NCBI GenBank assembly: GCA_900769035.1
Contig: CAAGFD010000262.1
Location: forward strand, 1 to 8,428
Direction of reading: 5' to 3'
Length of the DNA: 8,428 bases
Source: Bacteroidales bacterium
GTDB lineage: Bacteria > Bacteroidota > Bacteroidia > Bacteroidales > Paludibacteraceae
The position numbers and the translations under genes were made by a program. Below, in pieces: positions 1 to 5,610 of the stretch (position 1 is its first letter; the number at the start of each line of letters is the position of its first letter). The notes below the pieces were generated by a model. It had not been told where the DNA came from and did no database searches. It saw only the letters and a program-made list of their open reading frames with translations.

Positions 1-578
1 AAACCAGAAATGCTGAGACTCAAGCCGTTTTCTCGCTTCGCGGTAAACCATTTAACAGCTACGGCGAAACAAAAACTATCGTTTATAACAACGACGAATT
101 CTGTTATTTACAAGCGGCATTAAATATAGAAGATGGCCTTGAGGGCTTACGATATAATAAAGTAATCATAGCTACCGATGCCGATGTCGACGGAATGCAT
201 ATTAGATTACTCTTGATGACCTTTTTCTTACAATTCTTCCCGGACCTCATCAAAAAGGGACACGTTTACATACTACAAACACCGCTCTTCAGGGTTAGAA
301 ACAAGAAAGAAACCCGATATTGCTACACGGAAGAAGAGCGACTTGCTGCATTAGCAGAATTAAAAGACAATCCGGAAATAACTCGTTTTAAAGGACTCGG
401 TGAAATATCGGCACAAGAATTTCATCATTTTATCGGCGACGATATGCGACTCGATCAGATAAAATTAAGAAAAGAAGATGCCGTTCCGGAACTACTCTCT
501 TTTTATATGGGCGACAATACACCGGAACGACAAGATTTCATTGTAAATAACCTTATCGTTAACGAAGACGAATTATGA
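1..578 (+). CDS. parE: DNA topoisomerase IV subunit B, C-terminal part (5' end outside window)
   Basis: This is the last 191 codons of a type IIA topoisomerase B subunit; the reading frame is open from base 3, so the gene starts before the window. ParE is the ATPase half of the ParC2ParE2 enzyme that decatenates daughter chromosomes. Visible are the second half of the TOPRIM domain with the metal-binding DADVDG motif (bases 180-197, followed by MHIR), the PDLIKKGHVYILQTPLF segment, and the ITRFKGLGEIS motif (KGLGE is shared by GyrB and ParE). The ATPase and transducer domains and the first TOPRIM glutamate are out of view. I call ParE rather than GyrB because the DGMHIRLL...FFPDLIKKGHVYILQTPLF wording and the short tail ending FIVNNLIVNEDEL match my memory of Bacteroidales ParE; GyrB remains the alternative. 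The stop overlaps the ispE start as ATGA (575-578), suggesting translational coupling. Confidence 0.9.
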   Translation, partial: TRNAETQAVFSLRGKPFNSYGETKTIVYNNDEFCYLQAALNIEDGLEGLRYNKVIIATDADVDGMHIRLLLMTFFLQFFPDLIKKGHVYILQTPLFRVRNKKETRYCYTEEERLAALAELKDNPEITRFKGLGEISAQEFHHFIGDDMRLDQIKLRKEDAVPELLSFYMGDNTPERQDFIVNNLIVNEDEL

Positions 579-1411
579 TTACTTACCCGAATTCCAAGAT
601 AAATTTAGGACTCAATATCGTTGAAAAGCGTAGTGACGGATTTCATAATATTGAAACCGTATTCTACCCTATCAACATTTGCGATGCGTTGGAATTTATT
701 GAAACTGAAAGAGAAACCATCTTTACCACTACGGGATTAATAATAGAAGGCAACCAATCGGATAATCTTGTATTAAAGGCATATCGACTGCTGGCAACAG
801 AATACAATCTTCCTCCTATTAACATCCATCTACATAAGAAGGTACCAATGGGAGCAGGATTAGGAGGCGGATCTGCCGATGCCTCTTATATGCTACAGCT
901 TATCAACGATTACTTCGAGCTTAACATCGGTAAAGAAAAACTTGCCGACTATGCATCTCAATTAGGATCAGACTGTGCATTTTTTATTTATAACAAACCC
1001 ATGTACGGTTGTGGAAAAGGTAATATATTAAGTGATATAGACGTAAACCTTAACGGATATCATATCATACTGATATCATCTAATATTCACGTATCTACTG
1101 CGGAAGCCTATTCTCGATGCACACCCCACAGATGGGATATTCCGCTTAAGGATGTAATCACCCGACCTATAACCGAGTGGAAAGAGACTCTCAAGAATGA
1201 TTTTGAGCAATCCGTTTTTGCTATACACCCGGAGCTAAAAACGATAAAAGAGACATTATACGATTTTGGAGCAATCTACGCAGCCATGTCCGGCTCCGGC
1301 TCCACAATATTCGGAATATTCAAGGCTCCTCAAGAAACAGATTCTCTGAAAACAAAACTAAAAAAATTATTCCCGGACAACGACATAACAATACACAAAG
1401 CAGAATTATGA
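575..1411 (+). CDS. ispE: 4-diphosphocytidyl-2-C-methyl-D-erythritol kinase
   Basis: IspE phosphorylates the 2-hydroxyl of CDP-methylerythritol with ATP in the cytoplasmic MEP pathway to IPP and DMAPP. The 278-residue protein has the usual length and all three GHMP-kinase signatures. Near the N-terminus are SKINLGLNI (Lys8 in the position of the conserved active-site lysine) and RSDGFHNIETVF (His25 in the CDP-binding region). The glycine-rich ATP loop PMGAGLGGGSADAS spans residues 91-104. LGSDCAFF follows, with Asp133 as the expected catalytic base, and then the C-terminal AAMSGSGSTIFG motif at about 236-247. The ATG lies inside the parE stop (ATGA) and the stop overlaps the next start in the same way (1408-1411), so three genes are probably translated from one message. 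Nothing is missing or broken. Confidence 0.96.
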   Translation: MITYPNSKINLGLNIVEKRSDGFHNIETVFYPINICDALEFIETERETIFTTTGLIIEGNQSDNLVLKAYRLLATEYNLPPINIHLHKKVPMGAGLGGGSADASYMLQLINDYFELNIGKEKLADYASQLGSDCAFFIYNKPMYGCGKGNILSDIDVNLNGYHIILISSNIHVSTAEAYSRCTPHRWDIPLKDVITRPITEWKETLKNDFEQSVFAIHPELKTIKETLYDFGAIYAAMSGSGSTIFGIFKAPQETDSLKTKLKKLFPDNDITIHKAEL

Positions 1412-2163
1412 CGGATAATACATATACTGCAACGTTTTACATACATCCCCACGAAGCTGATGCTACAAAGCATTTAACTCCTGTAATATTAGGTAATTAC
1501 ATACTAAATACAGCAGGTATGGCAGCAAAAAAGTTCGGATTTGGAATGGACAATATGCACGAGCACGGAGTAGCATGGGTTGTAAGCAGAATGAGCGTTG
1601 AAATCAAAACATTACCAAAAGAATATACTACAATAAAAATACGAACTTGGATAAAAGACGTCAATCCTATTTGCTCGACAAGAAATTATTTGGTGTACGA
1701 TGAACAAGACAACGTGATAGCACAAGCCACTACATTGTGGTCGATAATAGATATTAAAACAAGGAAAATCGTAGACTTGGTAGAGCATAGCACGTTATCG
1801 AAGTTTATACACGAAAGTGAAGAAAAAGAATTCACACTATCACGTACGCGAAGGATTGATGTAATGAACACTCCGGAAGATATATTTCATTACACCGTAA
1901 AGTATAGTGATATAGATATGAACAACCACGTCAACTCCATGAAATATTTGCAATGGGTGATAGATACATTACCATTAGAAAAAATACGAAAAGGAATAGA
2001 GCGTATCGATATCAATTACACTAAAGAAGCACTCTACGGAGAAGAATTAACGATATACCACACAACTAAAGAAAACACCGAAATATATGACATACAACAA
2101 GATAACACAGTATGCTGTAAGATAAAAATTTCCATAAAAAATTTTTCGCATTGCACTTGTTAA
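1408..2163 (+). CDS. Acyl-ACP thioesterase, FatA/FatB-like double hotdog
   Basis: The 251-residue protein resembles acyl-ACP thioesterases (Acyl-ACP_TE family), which hydrolyse acyl-acyl-carrier-protein to release free fatty acids in the cytoplasm. The N-terminal hotdog half covers roughly residues 5-130 (HPHEADATKHLTP; VAWVVSRMSVEI; IKIRTWIKDVNP). The C-terminal half holds the strongest signature, YSDIDMNNHVNSMKYLQW at about 166-183. There Asp170, Asn172 and His174 form the D-x-N-x-H catalytic set known from plant FatB, and Glu207 in NYTKEALYGEE aligns by eye with the downstream catalytic glutamate. Acyl-chain preference cannot be read from the sequence. The start overlaps the ispE stop (ATGA). 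No convincing terminator follows; the stop codon lies within the spacer of the next gene's promoter, so some read-through into the small lipoprotein gene is likely. The C-terminus FSHCTC is cysteine-rich, and I attach no function to that. Confidence 0.88.
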   Translation: MTDNTYTATFYIHPHEADATKHLTPVILGNYILNTAGMAAKKFGFGMDNMHEHGVAWVVSRMSVEIKTLPKEYTTIKIRTWIKDVNPICSTRNYLVYDEQDNVIAQATTLWSIIDIKTRKIVDLVEHSTLSKFIHESEEKEFTLSRTRRIDVMNTPEDIFHYTVKYSDIDMNNHVNSMKYLQWVIDTLPLEKIRKGIERIDINYTKEALYGEELTIYHTTKENTEIYDIQQDNTVCCKIKISIKNFSHCTC

Positions 2164-2186
2164 TCGAATAAAAAGTTATAATTTTG
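2156..2186 (+). promoter_or_regulatory. Bacteroidota-type promoter for the small lipoprotein gene
   Basis: The -7 element TAATTTTG at 2179-2186 matches TAnnTTTG exactly. Nineteen bases upstream is CTTG (2156-2159), a three-of-four match to the -33 TTTG. Transcription would start near 2193, giving a leader of about 50 bases before the ATG at 2246. The -33 element lies inside the last codons of the thioesterase gene. Spacing and motif follow the published Bacteroides/Flavobacterium consensus; the start site itself is inferred. Confidence 0.65.
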
Positions 2187-2245
2187 CGGTTGAAAAAAAA
2201 TAGATGAATTATCTGATTAAAGTCTAACCTAAAACTAAAAAAGAA

Positions 2246-2521
2246 ATGAAAAAATTTATTTTAGCCGTTGTACTCGCATGCGTATGCGGTGGTATCATGA
2301 CATCTTGCGACGAAGATGAACGTAAATGTTACAAACTCAACTACACAGTAGAAGTACTTGGTGTTAAAACAGAAGTAACTACTTATCAATGGGCATCTGC
2401 AAACGAAATCGAGCCAATCATTGCAGACATTGAAAAAAATTTCAATGTAAAAGTAAGCAAATCAGTAGCAACTTCACACAAAACATTAGAAGATTGCGCA
2501 GCTGCAAATACCGGAAATTAA
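2246..2521 (+). CDS. Small secreted lipoprotein of unknown function (91 aa)
   Basis: I do not recognise the family. The N-terminus is a type II signal peptide: KK, a hydrophobic stretch (FILAVVLACVCGG), then a lipobox ending TSC with Cys21 as the lipidation site. The mature protein begins CDEDER; such an acidic run just after the lipidated cysteine resembles the lipoprotein export signal that sends Bacteroidota lipoproteins to the cell surface. The remaining ~65 residues read as two short beta strands (KLNYTVEVLG, KTEVTTYQWA), a helix (ANEIEPIIADIEKNF) and another strand (NVKVSKSVATS), a compact alpha/beta fold. Cys28 and Cys84 are the only mature-region cysteines besides the lipidated one and could form a disulfide. 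The gene has its own promoter and terminator, so it appears to be mainly monocistronic. A purine-rich AAAAAAGAA precedes the ATG. Coding looks real: signal peptide, lipobox and flanking signals all agree. Confidence 0.85.
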   Translation: MKKFILAVVLACVCGGIMTSCDEDERKCYKLNYTVEVLGVKTEVTTYQWASANEIEPIIADIEKNFNVKVSKSVATSHKTLEDCAAANTGN

Positions 2522-2531
2522 TAAAAAGCAC

Positions 2532-2580
2532 AATAATAAGCAGAAGGAATAAAGCGTTATTCTTCTGCTTATTATTTATT
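2532..2580 (+). terminator. Hairpin terminator after the small lipoprotein gene
   Basis: The left arm at 2532-2552 and right arm at 2557-2576 are complementary over 20 base pairs, interrupted by one bulged G (one of 2546/2547), around a four-base loop AGCG (2553-2556). The arm is followed by a short, imperfect T-rich stretch. It begins 11 bases after the stop codon and would also end read-through from the parE-ispE-thioesterase operon. The lower stem is AT-rich and the middle carries GCAGAAG/CTTCTGC. Confidence 0.85.
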
Positions 2581-2633
2581 AATCAAAGGATTACAATCAC
2601 TGAAAAATTTTTCTCAAAAAAGTAATAAAAACA

Positions 2634-2665
2634 TTTGGTGGTTATCAAAAAAAGCACTACCTTTG
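2634..2665 (+). promoter_or_regulatory. Strong Bacteroidota promoter for tRNA-Ser and rpmE2
   Basis: TTTG at 2634-2637, a 20-base spacer, then TACCTTTG at 2658-2665 form a complete -33/-7 promoter with consensus spacing, the best match in the window. The predicted start near 2672 leaves a leader of about 37 bases before the tRNA. No other promoter is visible between the tRNA and rpmE2, so both probably depend on this one. Confidence 0.85.
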
Positions 2666-2708
2666 CATCGCTTTTGAGAGAAAGAGCACACAATCTAACA
2701 AACAGATT

Positions 2709-2793
2709 GGAGAGATGGCAGAGTGGTCGATTGCAGCGGTCTTGAAAACCGCCGTACTGAGAGGTACCGGGGGTTCGAATCCCTCTCTCTCCG
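2709..2793 (+). tRNA. tRNA-Ser (anticodon UGA)
   Basis: A full cloverleaf folds by hand. The acceptor stem GGAGAGA (2709-2715) pairs with TCTCTCC (2786-2792). The anticodon stem GCGGT/ACCGC encloses the loop CTTGAAA (2741-2747) with anticodon TGA at 2743-2745. A long variable arm (2753-2768) has a GTAC/GTAC stem, as expected of class II serine tRNAs. The T stem GGGGG/CCCTC encloses TTCGAAT (2774-2780). The discriminator base is G (2793), the serine identity base. The 3' CCA is not encoded and must be added enzymatically. It reads UCA and, by wobble, other UCN codons. rpmE2 starts 20 bases downstream with no terminator between. Confidence 0.97.
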
Positions 2794-2813
2794 CAAATAA
2801 AATTTAATTAAAG

Positions 2814-3077
2814 ATGAAAAAAGGAATACATCCAGAAAGCTATCGCCCCGTAGTATTTAAAGATATGTCGAACGACGATATGTTCATCACTCGTTCTACA
2901 GCAGCTACGAAAGAAACCATCGACATTGATGGGGTAACTTATCCTTTGATAAAACTTGAAATTTCAAGTTCTTCGCACCCTTTCTATACAGGTAAAACCA
3001 AATTGGTTGACACTGCAGGTCGCGTAGATAAATTCATGAGTCGTTACCAAAACAGAGTAAGTCGCAATAAAAAGTAA
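2814..3077 (+). CDS. rpmE2: 50S ribosomal protein L31, type B (zinc-independent form)
   Basis: The 87-residue protein is a type B L31, a small protein at the interface of the large and small ribosomal subunits. Diagnostic wording is MKKGIHPESYRPVVFKDMS at the start, ISSSSHPFYTGKTKLVDTAGRVDKF in the middle, and a basic tail FMSRYQNRVSRNKK. There is no cysteine at all, so the CxxC zinc site of type A L31 is absent; in many bacteria type B replaces type A under zinc shortage, but Bacteroidota often have only this form. The gene lies 20 bases after tRNA-Ser and probably shares its transcript. RNase processing at the tRNA 3' end would leave a messenger with a leader of about 20 bases. Only a weak AT-rich ribosome-binding region (TTAATTAAAG) precedes the ATG. 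Confidence 0.96.
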   Translation: MKKGIHPESYRPVVFKDMSNDDMFITRSTAATKETIDIDGVTYPLIKLEISSSSHPFYTGKTKLVDTAGRVDKFMSRYQNRVSRNKK

Positions 3078-3093
3078 TTACTTTGGGCAATAT

Positions 3094-3131
3094 AAAAAAA
3101 GAGATGCAATTATTTGCATCTCTTTTTTTTT
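3094..3131 (+). terminator. Rho-independent terminator after rpmE2
   Basis: GAGATGCAA (3101-3109) pairs with TTGCATCTC (3114-3122) around the loop TTAT, followed by a T run (through 3131). The stem is extended by A-T pairs from the A run at 3094-3100. It starts 16 bases after the rpmE2 stop. The A run on the other side would allow it to work in both directions, though no minus-strand gene ends here. Confidence 0.92.
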
Positions 3132-3189
3132 GTAAAATCGCACAACATCTATCATCTAATTCAGTGAATTTTAAACTCAAAAAAAAATA

Positions 3190-3249
3190 TTCATCCGTAA
3201 ATATCCCATTTCATAGACAATATTCCAATTTCGGACAAATAAAATTCTT
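3190..3249 (+). promoter_or_regulatory. Candidate operator: TTC-led direct repeats at 20-bp spacing
   Basis: Three segments beginning TTC start at exactly 3190, 3210 and 3230. The first two share TTCAT and 12 of 20 positions; the third is more diverged and matches the second only with a small offset (AGACAAT versus GGACAAAT). The block lies about 33-92 bases upstream of the predicted start of the lipoprotein-kinase-regulator operon, and its third unit covers the -33 position. LytTR regulators usually bind paired direct repeats about two helical turns apart, so this is a plausible autoregulatory site. The region is AT-rich and the likeness could be chance. Confidence 0.3.
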
Positions 3250-3267
3250 CATATTAAATAATTAAAA

Positions 3268-3275
3268 TAATTTTG
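3268..3275 (+). promoter_or_regulatory. Bacteroidota -7 element for the lipoprotein/LytS/LytTR operon
   Basis: TAATTTTG matches TAnnTTTG, with a predicted start near 3282 and a leader of about 22 bases. No good TTTG lies at the -33 distance (the sequence there is around TTCTTC, 3245-3250), which suggests a weak or activator-dependent promoter. Apart from this, the preceding terminator and the repeats at 3190-3249, I see nothing else in the 226-base gap 3078-3303. Confidence 0.55.
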
Positions 3276-3303
3276 ATATTGAAAGAATAAAGAACCTAAA
3301 GGT

Positions 3304-3777
3304 ATGAAAAAACTCTCTATTATAACTATTTTATTTACGCTATTAATATCCATCACTCTAATATCTTGTATCCCTTCAACATCAATAACGGGAGAATGGA
3401 TATTAATTTACACATCAACCCCAGACAGTACAACTACCGACGCAAATAAAACTACCCATCAGATGTCGGAAAGCAAAGTACTGAGTGGCAAAGCATTGAA
3501 AAATGAAACTGATAACGAACAAATTAAGACTTTGATGTCCGATTCGATTCAAAAAGTAAAATTCAAACGCACCGGATCGATAGAATTTGACAAAGCATTT
3601 GCCAAGAAATATTACACATGGTTTAAGATAAACAACAAGCTAATTATTTCCGGAAACCAACAAATCAGACAAAGTTCGACAAACTATTCCGACACTTTTG
3701 ATATCCTAACCCTAACAAAAGACAGCCTTATTATCAGCAAAGACGAAAGTGTAATGTATTTTATGAGAAAAGAGTAA
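3304..3777 (+). CDS. Lipocalin-like secreted lipoprotein, first gene of a two-component operon
   Basis: The 157-residue protein starts with KK, a hydrophobic segment (LSIITILFTLLISITL) and the lipobox LISC, with Cys22 as the lipidated residue, so it is exported and membrane-anchored. The mature part begins with a GEW motif (residues 30-32, TGEWILIY) and then has alternating strand-like segments: IQKVKFKRTGSIEFD, YYTWFKINNKLIISG, FDILTLTKDSLIISKD, VMYFMRKE. This pattern resembles the small lipocalin-like lipoproteins common in Bacteroidales, which are built on a GxW start and a closing 'L...D.L.l.....' strand pair. Residues 39-75 are polar, rich in T, S, K and D, and look like a flexible insertion. 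No ligand can be inferred. The histidine kinase begins four bases after its stop, so the two are almost certainly co-transcribed and the lipoprotein may influence kinase signalling. Confidence 0.75.
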   Translation: MKKLSIITILFTLLISITLISCIPSTSITGEWILIYTSTPDSTTTDANKTTHQMSESKVLSGKALKNETDNEQIKTLMSDSIQKVKFKRTGSIEFDKAFAKKYYTWFKINNKLIISGNQQIRQSSTNYSDTFDILTLTKDSLIISKDESVMYFMRKE

Positions 3778-3781
3778 GAAT

Positions 3782-4840
3782 ATGCACGATGAATCAAATA
3801 AAATACGTAACTTTGTACATATGAAGTGGAAAAACATATTCGAGTTACTTATTTTCACGATAATAGGGTATTTCTCCTATTTTCTGGTAATTAATTATAC
3901 GGACTTTTCGCCACAAATAGCTCAGATAATGTACTCAAAAGGTGCGTTATTATACACTATCGTCTCTTTTAATATAGTTGGTTTTATAACCATATATGTA
4001 GCCAGAATAATCATAAAAAACACCTTAGCCCTACCAACGAGCAATCTATACATCATCTTCCACATCATATTTTTCATAGTATTACTTGCACTAAACTACA
4101 GCATACTGATATTTGCAAAATATATATCTCATATAGAGCCTATATATAATTTATCCAAAAACAGTTGGGAATTGCTACTAACTGTATGGGGTATAGAGAT
4201 TGTAATAATGGAACTTATTTTATCCAACCGCACACTACGCTCCAATCTTGAACTGCTGAAAAAGACATCCGAATTACAAAAAGAAAACGACAAAGTAAAG
4301 TATATCAATCTACAAAATCAGCTTAACCCCCACTTTTTATTCAATAGTCTGAATACATTAATAGCTGAGATTCCGTACAATCCGGACACAGCAGTGCAAT
4401 TCACAAAACATTTATCCAGCATCTATCGCTACATTTTGCAATTCAGCGACAAAGCAAAAGTATCTATAAGCCAAGAGCTTACAGTATTAAACTCATACAT
4501 ATACATGCACAAAGTAAGGATTGGTGATTGTATAATACTACAAAATGAAATTCCGGAAAATTACCTTGAAAAGAAAATAGCTCCACTATCTCTGCAATTG
4601 CTATTGGAAAATATTTTCAAACACAATGCAATGTCGCCAAGGAGACAAATGGTAGTACGTTTATATATAGAAAAAGAGTATATTTGCATTAGCAATACAA
4701 TAATACAAAAAATCAGTTCCGAGTCGACGGGCATAGGGTTAAAAAACCTATCATCAAGAAGTAAATTGCTCACCGGCAAGGATATTATCATAGAGAAAAC
4801 CGACGATTTATTCACCGTTAAAATACCATTAATCTTATGA
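3782..4840 (+). CDS. LytS/YehU-type sensor histidine kinase, four transmembrane helices
   Basis: This membrane-bound kinase (352 aa) belongs to the His_kinase/LytS family. About four hydrophobic segments (residues 17-37, 55-77, 88-113, 128-147) have only short loops, so there is no sizeable extracytoplasmic sensor domain. A coiled-coil-like stretch (150-178) leads to the H-box NLQNQLNPHFLFNSLNTL, with His184 as the phosphoacceptor. The ATPase part has the N-box LLLENIFKHN (Asn277) and the G-box TGIGLKNLSSR (316-326), and ends soon after, as usual for this family. It would phosphorylate the adjacent LytTR regulator. The stop overlaps the regulator's ATG (ATGA, 4837-4840). The start is uncertain: ATG 3782 lies four bases after the lipoprotein stop with a purine-rich AAGAGTAAGA upstream, while in-frame ATG 3821 (MKWKNIFELL) gives a more natural membrane-protein N-terminus. 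I chose the coupled upstream start. Confidence 0.93.
   Translation: MHDESNKIRNFVHMKWKNIFELLIFTIIGYFSYFLVINYTDFSPQIAQIMYSKGALLYTIVSFNIVGFITIYVARIIIKNTLALPTSNLYIIFHIIFFIVLLALNYSILIFAKYISHIEPIYNLSKNSWELLLTVWGIEIVIMELILSNRTLRSNLELLKKTSELQKENDKVKYINLQNQLNPHFLFNSLNTLIAEIPYNPDTAVQFTKHLSSIYRYILQFSDKAKVSISQELTVLNSYIYMHKVRIGDCIILQNEIPENYLEKKIAPLSLQLLLENIFKHNAMSPRRQMVVRLYIEKEYICISNTIIQKISSESTGIGLKNLSSRSKLLTGKDIIIEKTDDLFTVKIPLIL
3808..3815 (+). promoter_or_regulatory. Possible internal -7 element inside the kinase 5' end
   Basis: TAACTTTG fits TAnnTTTG exactly and is followed by TA, and it ends five bases before the in-frame ATG at 3821. A start there would produce a nearly leaderless kinase-regulator transcript without the lipoprotein. 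There is no TTTG at the -33 distance, so it may be a chance match inside coding sequence. Confidence 0.25.
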
Positions 4841-5610
4841 CTAAAACTACAGCAGTAATAATAGAAGATGAAATTCCGGCAGCACGTATGTTAATGGAAA
4901 TGCTAAAAAATTTACGACCGGAGTGGGATATCGTCACAATACCGGGGTATGTAGAAGAGGCCATAAATTGGTTTGAGAAGCATAAACACCCTGATATTAT
5001 TTTTTTGGATATACATTTAATTGATGGTAATGCTTTTGATTTTCTATCGATTACAAAACCACAATCGAGCATAATTTTCACTACTGCATACGATCAATAT
5101 GCGGTAAAGGCTTTCTCCGTCAACAGTATCGATTACTTATTAAAGCCAATAGAAACTGATAGATTAAAAGAGGCTATAGAGAAATTTGAAAAAAGAAAAT
5201 TTCAAGAAGTGTCGTCAATAGACGAGAGAATAGAGATTTTGCTACAAACGTTAAAGAATGCCGAGAAGAAATACAGAAATCGCTTTATGATTTCAAGCGA
5301 GAATGAGCTATGGGCATTGGATGTAGACACGATATCATATTTTCATTCCGAAAACAAGATAACTTTTGCAGTGACTCCTAACGGTAGAGAGCACGTCATA
5401 CCGCTATCTCTCAATAAATTAGAGGAAGAATTAGATCCAAAAATATTTTTCAGAGTTAATCGACAAATAATTATCAATATAGACAGTATCGAAAAAGCCA
5501 TACCTTACTTCAAGGGCAAGATTAAATTGATAATCCGACCTAAATATGATAAAGAGATAATTATCAGTGAACACAGGTCGCAGCTATTCAGGCTTTGGCT
5601 GAACTACTGA
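4837..5610 (+). CDS. LytTR-family response regulator
   Basis: The 257-residue cytoplasmic regulator pairs with the upstream kinase. The receiver domain spans about residues 4-120: acidic pocket Glu10-Asp11 (VIIEDE), phosphoacceptor Asp58 (IIFLDIH), Thr82/Thr83 (IIFTTAYDQYA) and Lys103 (YLLKPIE). After a linker rich in charged residues, the LytTR DNA-binding domain covers about 147-253, with FMISSENELWALDVDTISYFHSEN, then the typical FFRVNRQIIINIDSIEK and a final strand. LytTR domains bind imperfect direct repeats; the nearest candidate is the repeat block upstream of this operon. Start and stop fit: ATG overlaps the kinase stop, and length is normal for the family (about 240-260). The last 27 bases overlap the 3' end of the convergent NUDIX gene, and no terminator follows. 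Confidence 0.95.
   Translation: MTKTTAVIIEDEIPAARMLMEMLKNLRPEWDIVTIPGYVEEAINWFEKHKHPDIIFLDIHLIDGNAFDFLSITKPQSSIIFTTAYDQYAVKAFSVNSIDYLLKPIETDRLKEAIEKFEKRKFQEVSSIDERIEILLQTLKNAEKKYRNRFMISSENELWALDVDTISYFHSENKITFAVTPNGREHVIPLSLNKLEEELDPKIFFRVNRQIIINIDSIEKAIPYFKGKIKLIIRPKYDKEIIISEHRSQLFRLWLNY

Noticed and set aside
1..578. Assigning the first gene as gyrB
   Set aside because: The DADVDG and KGLGE motifs are shared, but the remaining wording fits Bacteroidales ParE better; a search of the full gene would settle it.
2124..2146. AT-only inverted repeat near the thioesterase 3' end as a terminator
   Set aside because: The stem is all A-T, lies inside the coding region and has no clean T run outside the hairpin.
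3083..3265. Open frame of 60 codons after rpmE2
   Set aside because: It runs straight through the rpmE2 terminator hairpin and the repeat block, has low-complexity AT-driven composition and no recognisable domain.
4561..5081. Two minus-strand open frames opposite the kinase-regulator junction
   Set aside because: They lie antisense to well-conserved kinase N/G-boxes and the receiver domain, which fully explain the sequence; no promoter or domain supports them.
5587..5603. TTCAG/CTGAA hairpin in the convergent overlap as a terminator
   Set aside because: Only five pairs, no T tract on either strand, and fully within both coding sequences.
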